Positions 39,669 through 49,070 of a stretch of 64,000 nt of DNA are shown here, one piece after another. The position numbers and the translations under genes were made by a program. Source of the DNA: Spirochaetota bacterium. Its GTDB lineage: Bacteria; Spirochaetota; Spirochaetia; Treponematales; UBA12059. Positions within the stretch are counted from its first letter, which is position 1. Each line of letters starts with the position of its first letter. The DNA lies in assembly GCA_026398615.1 (NCBI GenBank), contig JAPLSN010000014.1, positions 62,001-126,000 on the forward strand, written 5' to 3'. The notes below the pieces were generated by a model. That model did not search any database and was not told where the DNA came from. It worked only from the letters and a program-made list of their open reading frames with translations.

Positions 39669-39704
39669 AAAAAGCCGCCGACGGGTCTCTCACCCGCCGG
39701 CGGC
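39669..39704 (-). terminator. intrinsic terminator of the liv operon
   Basis: A long stem (7 bp at 39674-39680 with 39698-39704, plus an inner 5-bp stem 39682-39686 with 39692-39696) followed in the minus direction by five Ts (39669-39673). Confidence 0.88.
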
Positions 39705-39756
39705 CTTCAACTCTGCATTCCTCCGGCGCCCGCCCACCGGCGCGCGCCGCCTTCGC

Positions 39757-40467
39757 TCAGATCCCCAGGTAGGCCTTCCGCACCATCTCGTTCTGTTTCA
39801 GGTTGGCGGCGGTGTCGGTGAGGACGATGCTGCCGGTCTGCAGAACGTAGCCACGATGCGCGATCGAGAGCGCCATGAGGGCGTTCTGCTCGACGAGGAG
39901 GATCGTCGTGCCGCGCGCGTTGAGTTCCTTGATGACGTCGAAGATCTGGTCCACGAGCACCGGCGCGAGCCCCATCGACGGCTCGTCCATGAGGAGTATC
40001 TTCGGGTCGGACATGAGGCCGCGCGCTGTGGCGAGCATCTGCTGTTCGCCGCCTGAAAGGGTTCCTCCTTTCTGCTCGGCACGCTCCCGCAGGCGCGGGA
40101 ACAGGCCGAACGCGAACTCGATGCGCTTCCTGATCTCGTTGCGGTCGCGGACGAGATAGGCGCCCATCTCGAGGTTTTCGAGCACCGTGAGGCGCGGGAA
40201 GATGCCCCGGCCCTCGGGTACGAGGTCGATGCCTTCCCGGTGCACGACGTGGGCGGGCAGAGCGGAGATTTCCTTGCCGTTGAGGAGGACCCGGCCCTTC
40301 TTGCAATGCAGAAGGCCGGAAATGGATCGAAGGGTGGTGGTCTTGCCGGCGCCGTTCGCGCCGATGAGGGTGACGATCTCACCCTTTTCGACCTTGAGCG
40401 ACACGCCCTTGAGCGCATGGATGGCGCCGTAATAGGCGTGGACTTCGTCGAGTTCGAGCAGGCTCAT
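39757..40467 (-). CDS. livF: branched-chain amino-acid ABC transporter ATPase LivF
   Basis: A 236-residue ABC ATPase of the LivF type: Walker A GANGAGKTT, signature LSGGEQQML, Walker B ILLMDEPSMGLAP and the switch LLVEQN. It pairs with LivG to power uptake of leucine, isoleucine, valine or related amino acids or amides. Last gene of the liv operon, 10 bases after livG, and followed by a strong terminator. Confidence 0.95.
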   Translation of the reverse strand: MSLLELDEVHAYYGAIHALKGVSLKVEKGEIVTLIGANGAGKTTTLRSISGLLHCKKGRVLLNGKEISALPAHVVHREGIDLVPEGRGIFPRLTVLENLEMGAYLVRDRNEIRKRIEFAFGLFPRLRERAEQKGGTLSGGEQQMLATARGLMSDPKILLMDEPSMGLAPVLVDQIFDVIKELNARGTTILLVEQNALMALSIAHRGYVLQTGSIVLTDTAANLKQNEMVRKAYLGI

Positions 40468-40477
40468 CGCTCCCCCT

Positions 40478-41272
40478 TCACGCCGTCAACCCGGACGCGG
40501 CGCCGCGACCGAGGTACGCTTCTATGACTCGCGGGTTCGCCGCGATCTCCGCAGGCAAGCCTTCCGCGATCTTCTCGCCGTAGTCCATGACCGTGATCCG
40601 CTCGGACACCTTCATGACGACGCGCATGTCGTGCTCGATGAGGAGGATCGCGATCCCGAGGTCGTCGCGCAGGCGGCGGAACAGGAGCATCGCGTCCTCG
40701 CTCTCGTGGGGATTCATGCCGGCGGTCGGCTCGTCGAGGAGCAGGAGTTCAGGTTCTGCCGCGAGCGCCCGGGCGATCTCGACGCGGCGCTGGGCGCCGT
40801 ACGGCAGGCTGGCCGCGAGCTCGTTCCCCAAGCCGTGGACGCCCACGTATTCCATGAGCTCCTCGGCCCGACTTTCAGCCTTCTGCTCTTCGTCCTTGAA
40901 ACGCTTGAGGCGAAGCAGGATCTCGAGGGGCGTCTGCCTGAGCCGGGTGTGCCCTCCGACCATGATGTTCTCGACCACGGTCATGCTGCCGAACAGCCTG
41001 ATGTTCTGGAAGGTCCTGGCGATGCGCTGATTGGTGATGAGCTCGGGCGGCATGCGGTCGATGCGCTTGCCGTGAAAGGCGATGCTGCCCTCGTCGGCGC
41101 GGTAGATGCCGGAAATGGTGTTGAAAAAGGTGGTTTTCCCCGCGCCGTTGGGTCCGATGATGCTGAAGATCCTGCCGCGCTCGATGTTGAAGTCCATCTT
41201 GTTCACGGCCGTGAGGCCCCCGAAGCGCTTGACCACTCCCCGGGCTTCGAGGAAGGAACCGGTTTCAGCCAT
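40478..41272 (-). CDS. livG: branched-chain amino-acid ABC transporter ATPase LivG
   Basis: A 264-residue ABC ATPase of the LivG type, with Walker A GPNGAGKTT, the long LivG insertion (GGHTRLRQTPLEILLRLKRF) and LLLDEPTAGMNPHES. The signature motif reads ASLPYGAQRR, the usual LivG variant. The start is the ATG at 41272, after AGGAGAAG; it overlaps the 3' end of livM by 8 bp. Confidence 0.95.
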   Translation of the reverse strand: MAETGSFLEARGVVKRFGGLTAVNKMDFNIERGRIFSIIGPNGAGKTTFFNTISGIYRADEGSIAFHGKRIDRMPPELITNQRIARTFQNIRLFGSMTVVENIMVGGHTRLRQTPLEILLRLKRFKDEEQKAESRAEELMEYVGVHGLGNELAASLPYGAQRRVEIARALAAEPELLLLDEPTAGMNPHESEDAMLLFRRLRDDLGIAILLIEHDMRVVMKVSERITVMDYGEKIAEGLPAEIAANPRVIEAYLGRGAASGLTA

Positions 41273-42758
41273 TGTTCTTCTCCTTGTCCGGCGCGGCCTC
41301 ATCCTTCGGTGCTTCGCCCGAGCCCTTCGGTGCTTCGCCCGGAACCTTCGGAGAATCGTTGGCCGTCCCCGGCGGGATTTCGGATCCTTTCTCCGGAATG
41401 TAGTTGCACGATTCCGCTTCGGATCCCTTGAGCTCCCTCGTCCGCCGTGCCGCGGGGATGAGACCGGCGGGACGGTAGATCATCATCAGCACCAGGATGA
41501 TGCCGAACAGGAGGCGCTGGTATTTCGCCGGGTCGAGCTGGGTGGAGAGGTCCTTCCAGTGGAAGTTGATCAGCGGAATGACCGCCTCGCTCTGCCTGAG
41601 CTGGGAGAGGAAGAGCGAGAAGCTCTGCAGCACCTGGAGGTTCAGGATGATGACCACGGCAGCGCCGATGATGACCCCGGGGATGGAGCCGATGCCGCCG
41701 AGGATGACCATGGTGAGCACGCCGATGGACTGCATGAAGTTGAACGAGTCCGGGCTCACGAAGGTCCGGCTTGCCGCGAAGAGGACGCCCATGGCCCCGG
41801 CGAACGAGGCGCCGACGGCGAAAGCCGCGAGCTTCATCTTGTTCGCCGGTATGCCCATGGCGGTCGCCGCCAGCTCGTCCTCCCTGATCGCGGTCCACGC
41901 CCTCCCGATCCTGGAGTCGTCCAGGCGGTACGTGATCACGATTGCCGCGATCACGACAACCAGGGCAATAAGGTAGAAGAGGATGTTGTAGAACTGGTTT
42001 ATGTTGACCTTGTTGCCGACCAACGGCCCGACGATCGCGTTGAACACGTCGACGACCTCCTTGGGCAGGCTCGGCCTCTGGATGGGCGTTATTCCCTGGG
42101 GACCGTTCGTGAGGTTGAGGGGCTTGTCGAGATTGTTCGCGAGCTGCCGAACCACCTCGCCGAAACCGAGCGTCACGATGGCGAGGTAGTCGCCGCGGAC
42201 GCGCAAGACCGGAAGCCCGAGCAGGAGCCCCATAATCGCAGCCACGATGATACCGAGGAAGATGAACAGATAGAACCAGTCCGGCGCGAGCAGGAAGGGC
42301 GTCCCCTGCGGCGCGGTCCCGGGGATCTCGTGCAGGAGGAAGGCCTGCTGGGAGCCGAAGAATCCCCAGAGGTAGGCGCCGACGGCGTAGAAGGCCACGT
42401 AACCGAGGTTCAGGATGCCCGAGAACCCGACGACGATGTTGAGCCCGAGCGCGAGGGCGGAGAAAACCGCTATCTGGAAGATGACTTCCAGGTAGAAGAT
42501 GTTCCGGGCTCCCAGGATCGGCACCAGGATGATCGCGATGAACACCGCGAGGGAGAGCTTCACGATCTTGTGCATCTTGAGGAAATAGACCATGGAAACG
42601 GCCGCGACGAAAACCAGGAATGCCGGTATGGAACGCGGGCTCAGGTAGACGAAGAGGGTCCCGAGGAAAAGCAGGGAACCTGAGACGATATAGGGATAAC
42701 GGCCCGTGTTGAGCCGTTTCGCGAGTCCGTCCAGCGATTCACGCAGGGATGCTTTCAT
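41265..42758 (-). CDS. livM: branched-chain amino-acid ABC permease LivM
   Basis: A 497-residue permease with about ten membrane helices and the LivM hallmarks GLNIVVGFSGILNLGYVAFYAVGAY and RVRGDYLAIVTLGFGE. After the last helix there is a 60-residue charged, Pro/Lys/Glu-rich tail. That tail is partly encoded by a 21-bp direct repeat around 41303-41341 (GEAPKGSGEAPKDE), which is unusual for LivM. Confidence 0.94.
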   Translation of the reverse strand: MKASLRESLDGLAKRLNTGRYPYIVSGSLLFLGTLFVYLSPRSIPAFLVFVAAVSMVYFLKMHKIVKLSLAVFIAIILVPILGARNIFYLEVIFQIAVFSALALGLNIVVGFSGILNLGYVAFYAVGAYLWGFFGSQQAFLLHEIPGTAPQGTPFLLAPDWFYLFIFLGIIVAAIMGLLLGLPVLRVRGDYLAIVTLGFGEVVRQLANNLDKPLNLTNGPQGITPIQRPSLPKEVVDVFNAIVGPLVGNKVNINQFYNILFYLIALVVVIAAIVITYRLDDSRIGRAWTAIREDELAATAMGIPANKMKLAAFAVGASFAGAMGVLFAASRTFVSPDSFNFMQSIGVLTMVILGGIGSIPGVIIGAAVVIILNLQVLQSFSLFLSQLRQSEAVIPLINFHWKDLSTQLDPAKYQRLLFGIILVLMMIYRPAGLIPAARRTRELKGSEAESCNYIPEKGSEIPPGTANDSPKVPGEAPKGSGEAPKDEAAPDKEKNNG

Positions 42759-42767
42759 CGCTTGCTC

Positions 42768-43943
42768 CTATGCCTTCTGCGAAACCTGCTCGCCGAGCAG
42801 GCCCGAGGGCCGGAAGATCAGCACGAGGATCAGGATGGCGAAAGCCAGGATGTCCTTGTACTCCGCGCCCATGGCGCCCATCGTGAACGTGGTCAGATAA
42901 GCGCCGGCGAAACTTTCCAGCATGCCCAGCACGATGCCTCCGAGCAGGGCCCCGGTCAGGTTGCCGATTCCGCCGAGGACGGCGGCGGTGAAGGCCTTCA
43001 AGCCGGGAAAGAACCCGATGAAGGGATCGATGCGCGTGAATTTTAGGGCATAAAGGACGCCCGCCGCGCCGCCGAGCGCGCCGCCGAGCAGGAAGGTGAA
43101 CGAGATGACCCCGTTCACGTAGACGCCCATGAGGCCGGCGGTGTTCCGGTCCTGCGCGACCGCGCGGATGGCCTTGCCGATGCGCGTCGCGTTGACGATG
43201 TAGTTGAGGCCGACGAGCATGGCCACGGCCGCGCCGATGACGACGATGGATTTCACCTGGATGTCGACGTCGATCGGTTCCTGTCCCACCTTGAACGTGA
43301 AGAGCGGGACGCGATCGTCGAAATTCCCGAAGGTCGGGAAAATCCGGTGGAACTGCCCGGTCGTGAGGCTCTCGACCAGGCGGATGAGATCCTGGAGGAT
43401 GAAAGAGACGCCGATGGCTGAAATGAGGGGTACGAGTCGCGGAGCGGAGCGCAGGGGCCGGTAGGCGGTGCGCTCGACGATGACCGCGGCGGTGCCGGAC
43501 GCCATCATGCCGGCGAGGACCGACATGAGCAGCAGGATGTACGAGGTGAAGATACTCGCTTTCGCGAGGATGCCGAGCTTGTCCATGAAGATGAGGAACT
43601 CGACGCCGGCGAAGGCGCCGATGGCGAAAATCTCGCTGTGGGCGAAGTTGATGAATTCGAGCACGCCGTAGACCATCGTGTAGCCGAGCGCGATGGCCGC
43701 GTAGACGAAGCCGAGCGTCACGCCGTCGATGAGCACTTGCGGCAGGATGGAGATGGTATAGGAAAGGATTCCGACGCCCTGGTTCTCCAGGAGCAGCTTG
43801 TCGGCCCCCGATCCGCGGAAGAGCGCCGCGAGCAGTATCATGACGGCGGAGAAGACGGCGCCGGCGCCCACGACGAAGATCGTCATCCTGACGAGGGGTC
43901 GTACGATCTCCCGCACGGCTACCGGTACCTGAACCGTTCGCAT
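42768..43943 (-). CDS. livH: branched-chain amino-acid ABC permease LivH
   Basis: A 391-residue permease. The LivH core GLVYAAIALGYTMVYG-like segment and NFAHSEIFAIGAFAG are clear, as is AVAQDRNTAGLMGV (cytoplasmic EAA-like loop). It is longer than typical LivH (about 300) because of an N-terminal extension with one extra helix and a soluble insertion (about 190-220). The ATG has GGAGG upstream. Confidence 0.94.
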   Translation of the reverse strand: MRTVQVPVAVREIVRPLVRMTIFVVGAGAVFSAVMILLAALFRGSGADKLLLENQGVGILSYTISILPQVLIDGVTLGFVYAAIALGYTMVYGVLEFINFAHSEIFAIGAFAGVEFLIFMDKLGILAKASIFTSYILLLMSVLAGMMASGTAAVIVERTAYRPLRSAPRLVPLISAIGVSFILQDLIRLVESLTTGQFHRIFPTFGNFDDRVPLFTFKVGQEPIDVDIQVKSIVVIGAAVAMLVGLNYIVNATRIGKAIRAVAQDRNTAGLMGVYVNGVISFTFLLGGALGGAAGVLYALKFTRIDPFIGFFPGLKAFTAAVLGGIGNLTGALLGGIVLGMLESFAGAYLTTFTMGAMGAEYKDILAFAILILVLIFRPSGLLGEQVSQKA

Positions 43944-43959
43944 AGAGCCTCCCGTGAGT

Positions 43960-43984
43960 CCCCCCGCCCGTCATGGGCGGGGGG
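43960..43984 (-). other. intercistronic hairpin between substrate-binding and permease genes
   Basis: A perfect 10-bp G/C stem (43960-43969 with 43975-43984, five-base loop) lacking a T tract. In many transport operons such a structure protects the upstream binding-protein message and lowers permease expression. Confidence 0.75.
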
Positions 43985-44006
43985 AATGAGTCGGTTTGCG
44001 TTCTGA

Positions 44007-45194
44007 TTATTTCGGGGGTTCGATCTCCAGCACCTTGTCGATCTTGTTCATCGACCATTTCAGTGGATCAATGGACGTGACCTGGATGATGAAGTACTTG
44101 GCCTTGACGAGGTCGCCCTTCCCGTTGAAGGTGATGACGCCGGTAATGCCCTTGTACGCCTTGATCGCGCGGACAGCAAGGGTTACCGCTTCCCTGGTGG
44201 GCATCTTGTTGCCGGCCGCCTTGGCCGCGGTTTCGATCGCCAACAGGGCGAGAGCGGCGCTGTCATACGACTGGGCAGCGAAGGGCTGGGGCTCGGAGCC
44301 GAACTTGGCCTTGAAATCGGCGATGAATTTGGCGGTGCCCGGGTATGCGCTCGCGGGTCCGGAAACCGTCGAGAAGTAGGTTCCCTTGCCGTCCAGAAGC
44401 GCCTGGCCGCCGATCTTGGAGGCGTCGCTCGAGTCGAAGCCGTCGTCGGAAAGGAACATGCCCTTGTAACCCTTCTGCCGCGCCTGCTTGAACATGACGG
44501 CAGCCTGGTCGTACATGCCGCCGAAATAGATGACCTCGGGCTTGGAAGCCAGGATGGGGGTGAGGATGGAGTCGAAGTTGGCCTTCTCCTCGGTTCCCGC
44601 GAATCCCTTGACCTGGATGCCGATATTCTTGGACTCGCGCTGGAAGTACTCCGCGATGCCCTGGCCGTACGCCGTCTTGTCGTGGATGACGTACGCGCTC
44701 TTTATGCCCTTGGTCTTGGCGAACTGCGCGCCCACGGCGCCCTGGACGTCGTCGCGGCCGCAGATGCGGCTGACTTCGACGTAGTTGCGCTCGGTGACCT
44801 TGGGGTTCGTGTTGGCCGGGGAAACGTTCGCGAGGCCGGCGGCGTGGTATTCCTCCGAGGAGGGGATCTGGACGCCGGAATTGTAGTGGCCGACGATGGC
44901 GAGAACCGAAGGATCCGCGACGATGTTCTTCGCGTTGGCGACGCCGGTGTCGGGGTTGCCCTGGTCATCGAAGGGGGCGAGCTCCACTTTGAAGCCCATC
45001 TTCGTGAGGGGACCGGATAGCTGTTCGATGGCGAGCTGGGCGCCGTTCTTGATGTCGGTTCCCACCGCCGACATGCCGCCGGAGAGCGGACTCTGGGTCG
45101 CGATCTTGATGACATTGGTCTGGGCACCGACGACCGTCACGGCGAGGATGAGCATCGCCACTATCAACATGTTACCGAGAAACCTTTTTCCCAT
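44007..45194 (-). CDS. livJ: branched-chain amino-acid ABC substrate-binding protein
   Basis: A 395-residue periplasmic binding protein (type I fold) with a signal peptide ending near VVGAQ. Typical landmarks are KIATQSPLSGGMSAVG, the ligand-binding region VGHYNSGVQIPSSEEYHAAGLANVSP and FLSDDGFDSSD. The start is the ATG at 45194, 7 bases after GGAGGG; an ATG five codons upstream overlaps that ribosome site and is rejected. First gene of the liv operon, with a leader of about 200 bases. Confidence 0.95.
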   Translation of the reverse strand: MGKRFLGNMLIVAMLILAVTVVGAQTNVIKIATQSPLSGGMSAVGTDIKNGAQLAIEQLSGPLTKMGFKVELAPFDDQGNPDTGVANAKNIVADPSVLAIVGHYNSGVQIPSSEEYHAAGLANVSPANTNPKVTERNYVEVSRICGRDDVQGAVGAQFAKTKGIKSAYVIHDKTAYGQGIAEYFQRESKNIGIQVKGFAGTEEKANFDSILTPILASKPEVIYFGGMYDQAAVMFKQARQKGYKGMFLSDDGFDSSDASKIGGQALLDGKGTYFSTVSGPASAYPGTAKFIADFKAKFGSEPQPFAAQSYDSAALALLAIETAAKAAGNKMPTREAVTLAVRAIKAYKGITGVITFNGKGDLVKAKYFIIQVTSIDPLKWSMNKIDKVLEIEPPK

Positions 45195-45402
45195 ACGCTT
45201 TCCCTCCAATGCGTTTCATGTAGAATGACCGGCGACGCGCTATTGCGGCGTCGGGATGGCAAGCAGGATGGCCTCTCCTGACCCGGCCGCCTCCTTTCGG
45301 TCCCCTTTGGACCAGCAAAATCTTCCGCCGGACTTCATGCGGAAGCGAATTACAGAAATGGAGATGCACATCGAAAGTGCCAAATTGATTCTCAATCTAG
45401 AT

Positions 45403-45431
45403 ACGTTAGTCCGGCTTTCACTCCTCGTCAA
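45403..45431 (-). promoter_or_regulatory. sigma-70 promoter of the liv operon
   Basis: TTGACG (45426-45431), a 17-bp spacer and TAACGT (45403-45408) on the minus strand; predicted transcription start about 45396, giving a leader of about 200 bases. Confidence 0.65.
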
Positions 45432-45497
45432 GCGGGATATTTCCGAAAAACAGCGGGCGGCATACCGGCCCACCCGGGGTTTTTCACCCGTCGACAG

Positions 45498-45526
45498 TTG
45501 CGGAGTTCCGTGCGATCATCCATAAC
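45498..45526 (+). promoter_or_regulatory. sigma-70 promoter of the chemoreceptor gene
   Basis: TTGCGG (45498-45503), a 17-bp spacer and CATAAC (45521-45526); leader about 85 bases, ending in GAGGAG. Confidence 0.55.
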
Positions 45527-45616
45527 ATGTGGAAGAGTGCTTGAGTATCGTGGACGAACGCCGCCCTTCCGGCGGCTGCATGCCGTACGGTATTCCGAAC
45601 GACCGAGGAGATGACC

Positions 45617-47824
45617 ATGAAGCGTCTTGGCACGCGGCTTGCCCTCCTGATCCTGCCCGTCATGCTTGCAGGCACCGCAGGCTTGGTCGGCATCATCACC
45701 GCCAACGAGAGCGTCAGGCTCGTCCGCTACCTCACGCGCGAAGCGAAATCCTATGCCGACGGCTATTCCATAGCCGCGGGACAGCGTCTCGCGACGGCCA
45801 TGGACGTGGCCGACACCCTGGCCGTCGTCCTCGCCCGGTCGGGAAGCCGGATTCCGGAACGCGGGAAGGCGGGTGAGTACCTCAGGGATGCACTGGAAGG
45901 CTTCCCAGAATTTGCCGCCGTCTGGTCGGTGTGGGAACCCGACGCCTTCGACGCAGCCGACGCGTCGAACAAGGATGCGGAAGGAAGCGGTACCGACGGT
46001 CGCTTCACGCCCTTGTGGCATGCCGCGCGGGGCCTCATCGAGCTGTCCGGCCCCTGGGAGCTGGATCCGGGCGGGGCCGAAGCGTATGGCATCGCGAAAA
46101 ACCTGAGCGAACCCGTGCTTGTCGAACCGCGCCCCATAACGTACGCGGCGGAACTCGGGGCGACGCCAGACATCGTGAGCCTGGTCGTTCCGATCCTCCA
46201 GGACGGCCTGTTTTTGGGTGCGGTCGGCGTGGACACGCCGCTTTCCAAGCTCGCTTCATACGTGACGGCCCAGAAACCGGCGGGTTCGGGCTACGCCTTC
46301 CTCCTCGGCAACAGCGGCCGGATGCTCATCCACCCGAATTCCGCATTCGCGGGAAAACCCTTCTCGGAGATCGCCGGCGCCGTCGACAAGTCCTTCGGCG
46401 TCTCCGCGGCGGTCGGGCGCGGCGCCGCGCTCGACTTCAAGGCCCCTTCGCTCGTCTCGAACCGGTCCGCGATGTTCGTGATCGCCAGGATGACGGTCGG
46501 GAAGTGCCGCCGCCCCTGGTCCCTGGGCGTGGAGATCCCGCTGGACGACCTCTTCGCCGAGATCGCGAAAGCCCAGTTCCTCTTCATCGCCCTCGGCGCC
46601 GCGGTCGTCCTCATGACGGCGGTCACCGTCTTCCTGTTCGCGAGGGCGGCCGTCCGCCCGGTGTCCCTGACCGCCGACGCTATACGCGACATCGCCGAAG
46701 GCGAAGGCGACCTCACGCGCAGCCTCGACGTGCACCGCGCGGACGAAGTCGGGGCACTGGCCGAAAGCTTCAACCGGTTCACAGAATCGCTGCGGGTTTC
46801 CATCCTGCGGGTGCAGGACTCCACCGCCACGCTCGCGGGGACGGGCAGCGACCTGTCCGCCGACATGGACCGCACGGCGGTAGCCGTGGAGAACATCCTC
46901 GGCAGCATACGCCGCACCAAGGAGGGAGCCGTCGGACAGGCGGCTGGCGCGACCGAGTCGGCGTCGGCCATCGGCGCCGTCGCCGCGAACATCGAGAGCC
47001 TGGAATCCCTCGTGGAAGAACAATCCGCCGCGGCGACCGAATCTTCCGCGGCGATCGAGCAGGCCATAGCGGCCGTCCGGTCCATGGTGAAGACGATGGA
47101 GACGCTTTCCGGACGCTATGCCGCCCTCATCGCGGCAGGCGAGGAAGGCCGAACGCGGCAGGATGCGGTGAACGAACGCATCGTCGCCGTCGCGTCCCAG
47201 TCCGAGCGCCTCATGGAAGCCAACCAGATCCTGTCGGCCATCGCCGACCAGACCAACATCCTGGCGATGAACGCCGCCATCGAGGCGGCCCATGCCGGCG
47301 AGATGGGCAAGGGCTTCGCCGTCGTCGCGGACGAGATCAGGCGCCTCGCCGAGAATTCCACCGAGCGGACCCGGGCGGTCAGCCAGGACCTCGAATCGAT
47401 CCGCGAAAGCATCGACGCGATCGTCCTGGCGGGAAAGGAGGCCGGCGAATCCTTCGACACGATTTCCTCCCTCATCGCCGACGTCGAAGAACTGGTGACG
47501 GGCGCTCGCGGCGCCCTCCTCGAACAGGACCAGGGGTCCACGCGGATACTCGAAGCCCTCGGGCAGATGACGGGCATCGCCGCCAGGGTCAGGGACGCCG
47601 CGGCCGAGATGCGATCGGGTGCCGTCGCCTCGCTCGACGAGATGGAACGCCTCGCCGAGGCGTCGCGGAGAATACTCGCTGAAATGGAAGACACGGCGAC
47701 GCAGGCGGCCGGCATCGAACAGGCCGTGGAGCGGGTGCGTACCCTCGTGGCGAAAACGATGGAGGCCATCGGCGCCGTCCGCGAGGAGACCGACCGCTTC
47801 AAGTGCGGGGACCATCGCGCGTGA
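45617..47824 (+). CDS. methyl-accepting chemotaxis protein
   Basis: A 735-residue chemoreceptor: N-terminal helix (about 6-28), a large periplasmic double-cache-like ligand domain (about 35-300), a second membrane helix (FLFIALGAAVVLMTAVTVFLFA), a HAMP domain (about 330-385) and a cytoplasmic signalling domain. The hairpin tip reads DQTNILAMNAAIEAAHAGEMGKGFAVVADEIRRLAENS in the conserved position. The start is the second ATG (45617), 6 bases after GAGGAG. It overlaps the alanine racemase gene by 4 bases. No chemotaxis kinase genes are adjacent. Confidence 0.95.
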   Translation: MKRLGTRLALLILPVMLAGTAGLVGIITANESVRLVRYLTREAKSYADGYSIAAGQRLATAMDVADTLAVVLARSGSRIPERGKAGEYLRDALEGFPEFAAVWSVWEPDAFDAADASNKDAEGSGTDGRFTPLWHAARGLIELSGPWELDPGGAEAYGIAKNLSEPVLVEPRPITYAAELGATPDIVSLVVPILQDGLFLGAVGVDTPLSKLASYVTAQKPAGSGYAFLLGNSGRMLIHPNSAFAGKPFSEIAGAVDKSFGVSAAVGRGAALDFKAPSLVSNRSAMFVIARMTVGKCRRPWSLGVEIPLDDLFAEIAKAQFLFIALGAAVVLMTAVTVFLFARAAVRPVSLTADAIRDIAEGEGDLTRSLDVHRADEVGALAESFNRFTESLRVSILRVQDSTATLAGTGSDLSADMDRTAVAVENILGSIRRTKEGAVGQAAGATESASAIGAVAANIESLESLVEEQSAAATESSAAIEQAIAAVRSMVKTMETLSGRYAALIAAGEEGRTRQDAVNERIVAVASQSERLMEANQILSAIADQTNILAMNAAIEAAHAGEMGKGFAVVADEIRRLAENSTERTRAVSQDLESIRESIDAIVLAGKEAGESFDTISSLIADVEELVTGARGALLEQDQGSTRILEALGQMTGIAARVRDAAAEMRSGAVASLDEMERLAEASRRILAEMEDTATQAAGIEQAVERVRTLVAKTMEAIGAVREETDRFKCGDHRA

Positions 47825-48969
47825 GTGCCGTCTCCTTTTCGAATCCGGCATGCAGGACCCGGGCACAGATCCACCTTGGCAACATCCGGGCCAACATCGA
47901 CAGCATCCGAGCCGCAATCGGCAGGAATCGCCGCATCCTCCTGCCGGTGAAGGCCGATGCCTATGGCCACGGCGCCATAGAAGTTTCGCGCATGGCGGAA
48001 CGGATCGGCGTCGAGTGGCTTGGCGTCGCGACCGTTCCCGAGGGACGGAAACTCCGCGACGCCGGCATCGCCCTTCCCGTACTCAAGATGAGCCCGACGT
48101 TCCCCGGCGAGATGGAAGAGGCCATCCGCGCGGGGCTCACGCTCACCGTCTGCGACCGCGAGAACGCGGCGGCCCTCGAACGCAGCGCCGCCGCCGCGGG
48201 CATCGTCGTCCGGGTCCACCTCAAGGTCGATACCGGGATGGGTCGCATCGGGGTCGCACCGGAGGAAGCGCCGCCCCTTGCCGCGTTCCTGGAACGGTCC
48301 TGCGCGAACCTTCGCCTCGACGGCGTGTTCACGCACCTTCCCGTGAGCGACGACGCCGATCCGACCTGGACGCGCGGCCAGGTCGCGCGTTTCGTCGCCG
48401 TCGTCGAGGAGATTGACGCCGCGATCGGGCGTCGCGTCGGGCTTGTCCACTGCTCGAATTCAGGCGCCGTACTCGGCCACGAGGAAGCATGGATGGACCT
48501 GGTGCGCCCCGGCATCATGGCGTACGGCTGTTACCCGGACGCTGGCACGCCGAGGACGATCAACCTGAAACCCGGATTGAGCTTCCTGACGCGGATATCC
48601 TTCCTGAAGCGCGTCGCGGCCGGTACGAGCGTAAGCTATGGCCGCACATGGACCGCGATGCGGGACACATGGATCGCCACGCTGGCCGTCGGCTACGCGG
48701 ACGGCTTCAACCGGCTCTTCTCGAACCGCGGCCGCGTCCTCGTCGGCGGGCGCTCCTTCCCCGTCGCCGGCCGCGTCTGCATGGACCAGACCATGATCGA
48801 CCTGGGAACGGAGACGGACGCGTCGGTCGGCGACGAGGTCGTGCTCATCGGCAGCTCGGGTGGCGAAAAAATCACCTGCGACGACTGGGCGCGGGAACTC
48901 GGGACCATTCCCTACGAGGTGACCTGCCAGATCAACGCCCGGGTCGAGCGGATGTTCGATCCGTATTGA
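47821..48969 (+). CDS. alr: alanine racemase
   Basis: A 382-residue PLP enzyme. The PLP lysine is in PVKADAYGHG, the PLP-contacting HLKVDTGMGRIG region is intact, and the second catalytic base, a tyrosine, is in VSYGRTW. The C-terminal beta domain shows RVCMDQTMIDLG. It makes D-alanine for peptidoglycan. The likely start is the GTG at 47821, overlapping the chemoreceptor stop (GTGA); an upstream in-frame ATG would lie well inside the chemoreceptor gene. Confidence 0.96.
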   Translation: MSAVSFSNPACRTRAQIHLGNIRANIDSIRAAIGRNRRILLPVKADAYGHGAIEVSRMAERIGVEWLGVATVPEGRKLRDAGIALPVLKMSPTFPGEMEEAIRAGLTLTVCDRENAAALERSAAAAGIVVRVHLKVDTGMGRIGVAPEEAPPLAAFLERSCANLRLDGVFTHLPVSDDADPTWTRGQVARFVAVVEEIDAAIGRRVGLVHCSNSGAVLGHEEAWMDLVRPGIMAYGCYPDAGTPRTINLKPGLSFLTRISFLKRVAAGTSVSYGRTWTAMRDTWIATLAVGYADGFNRLFSNRGRVLVGGRSFPVAGRVCMDQTMIDLGTETDASVGDEVVLIGSSGGEKITCDDWARELGTIPYEVTCQINARVERMFDPY

Positions 48970-49027
48970 ACCATGCCTGAGCGGAGACTCCGGGGCGGCG
49001 GACTACGCTGCGTTCGAGGGATCGTAC

Positions 49028-49043
49028 GCAGGCGCGCGCCTGC
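49028..49043. repeat. 16-bp perfect palindrome
   Basis: GCAGGCGCGCGCCTGC, 59 bases past the alr stop and 28 bases before the next ATG; may be an operator or a weak terminator stem. Confidence 0.5.
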
Positions 49044-49070
49044 ATTCATTAACGTTCAGGAGGAGGATCC

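Larger units (their letters stand above)
45195..45616. other. 422-base gap: liv leader and divergent chemoreceptor promoter
   Basis: Holds the predicted liv promoter and leader (to the left) and the chemoreceptor promoter and leader (to the right). The liv leader contains two hairpins: 45322-45328 with 45339-45345, and 45299-45303 with 45309-45313. A lower-GC stretch at about 45315-45430 could encode a short peptide on the plus strand, but it has no ribosome site. Confidence 0.6.

Noticed and set aside
41106-42683. Long plus-strand open frame opposite livM
   Set aside because: Composition is Asp/Glu/Arg-rich with no domain; it mirrors hydrophobic livM codons.
45256-45525. Possible 89-residue plus-strand gene in the liv/chemoreceptor gap
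   Set aside because: No ribosome site, overlaps the predicted liv promoter and leader, and the translation is low-complexity at both ends; only a short middle part looks protein-like.
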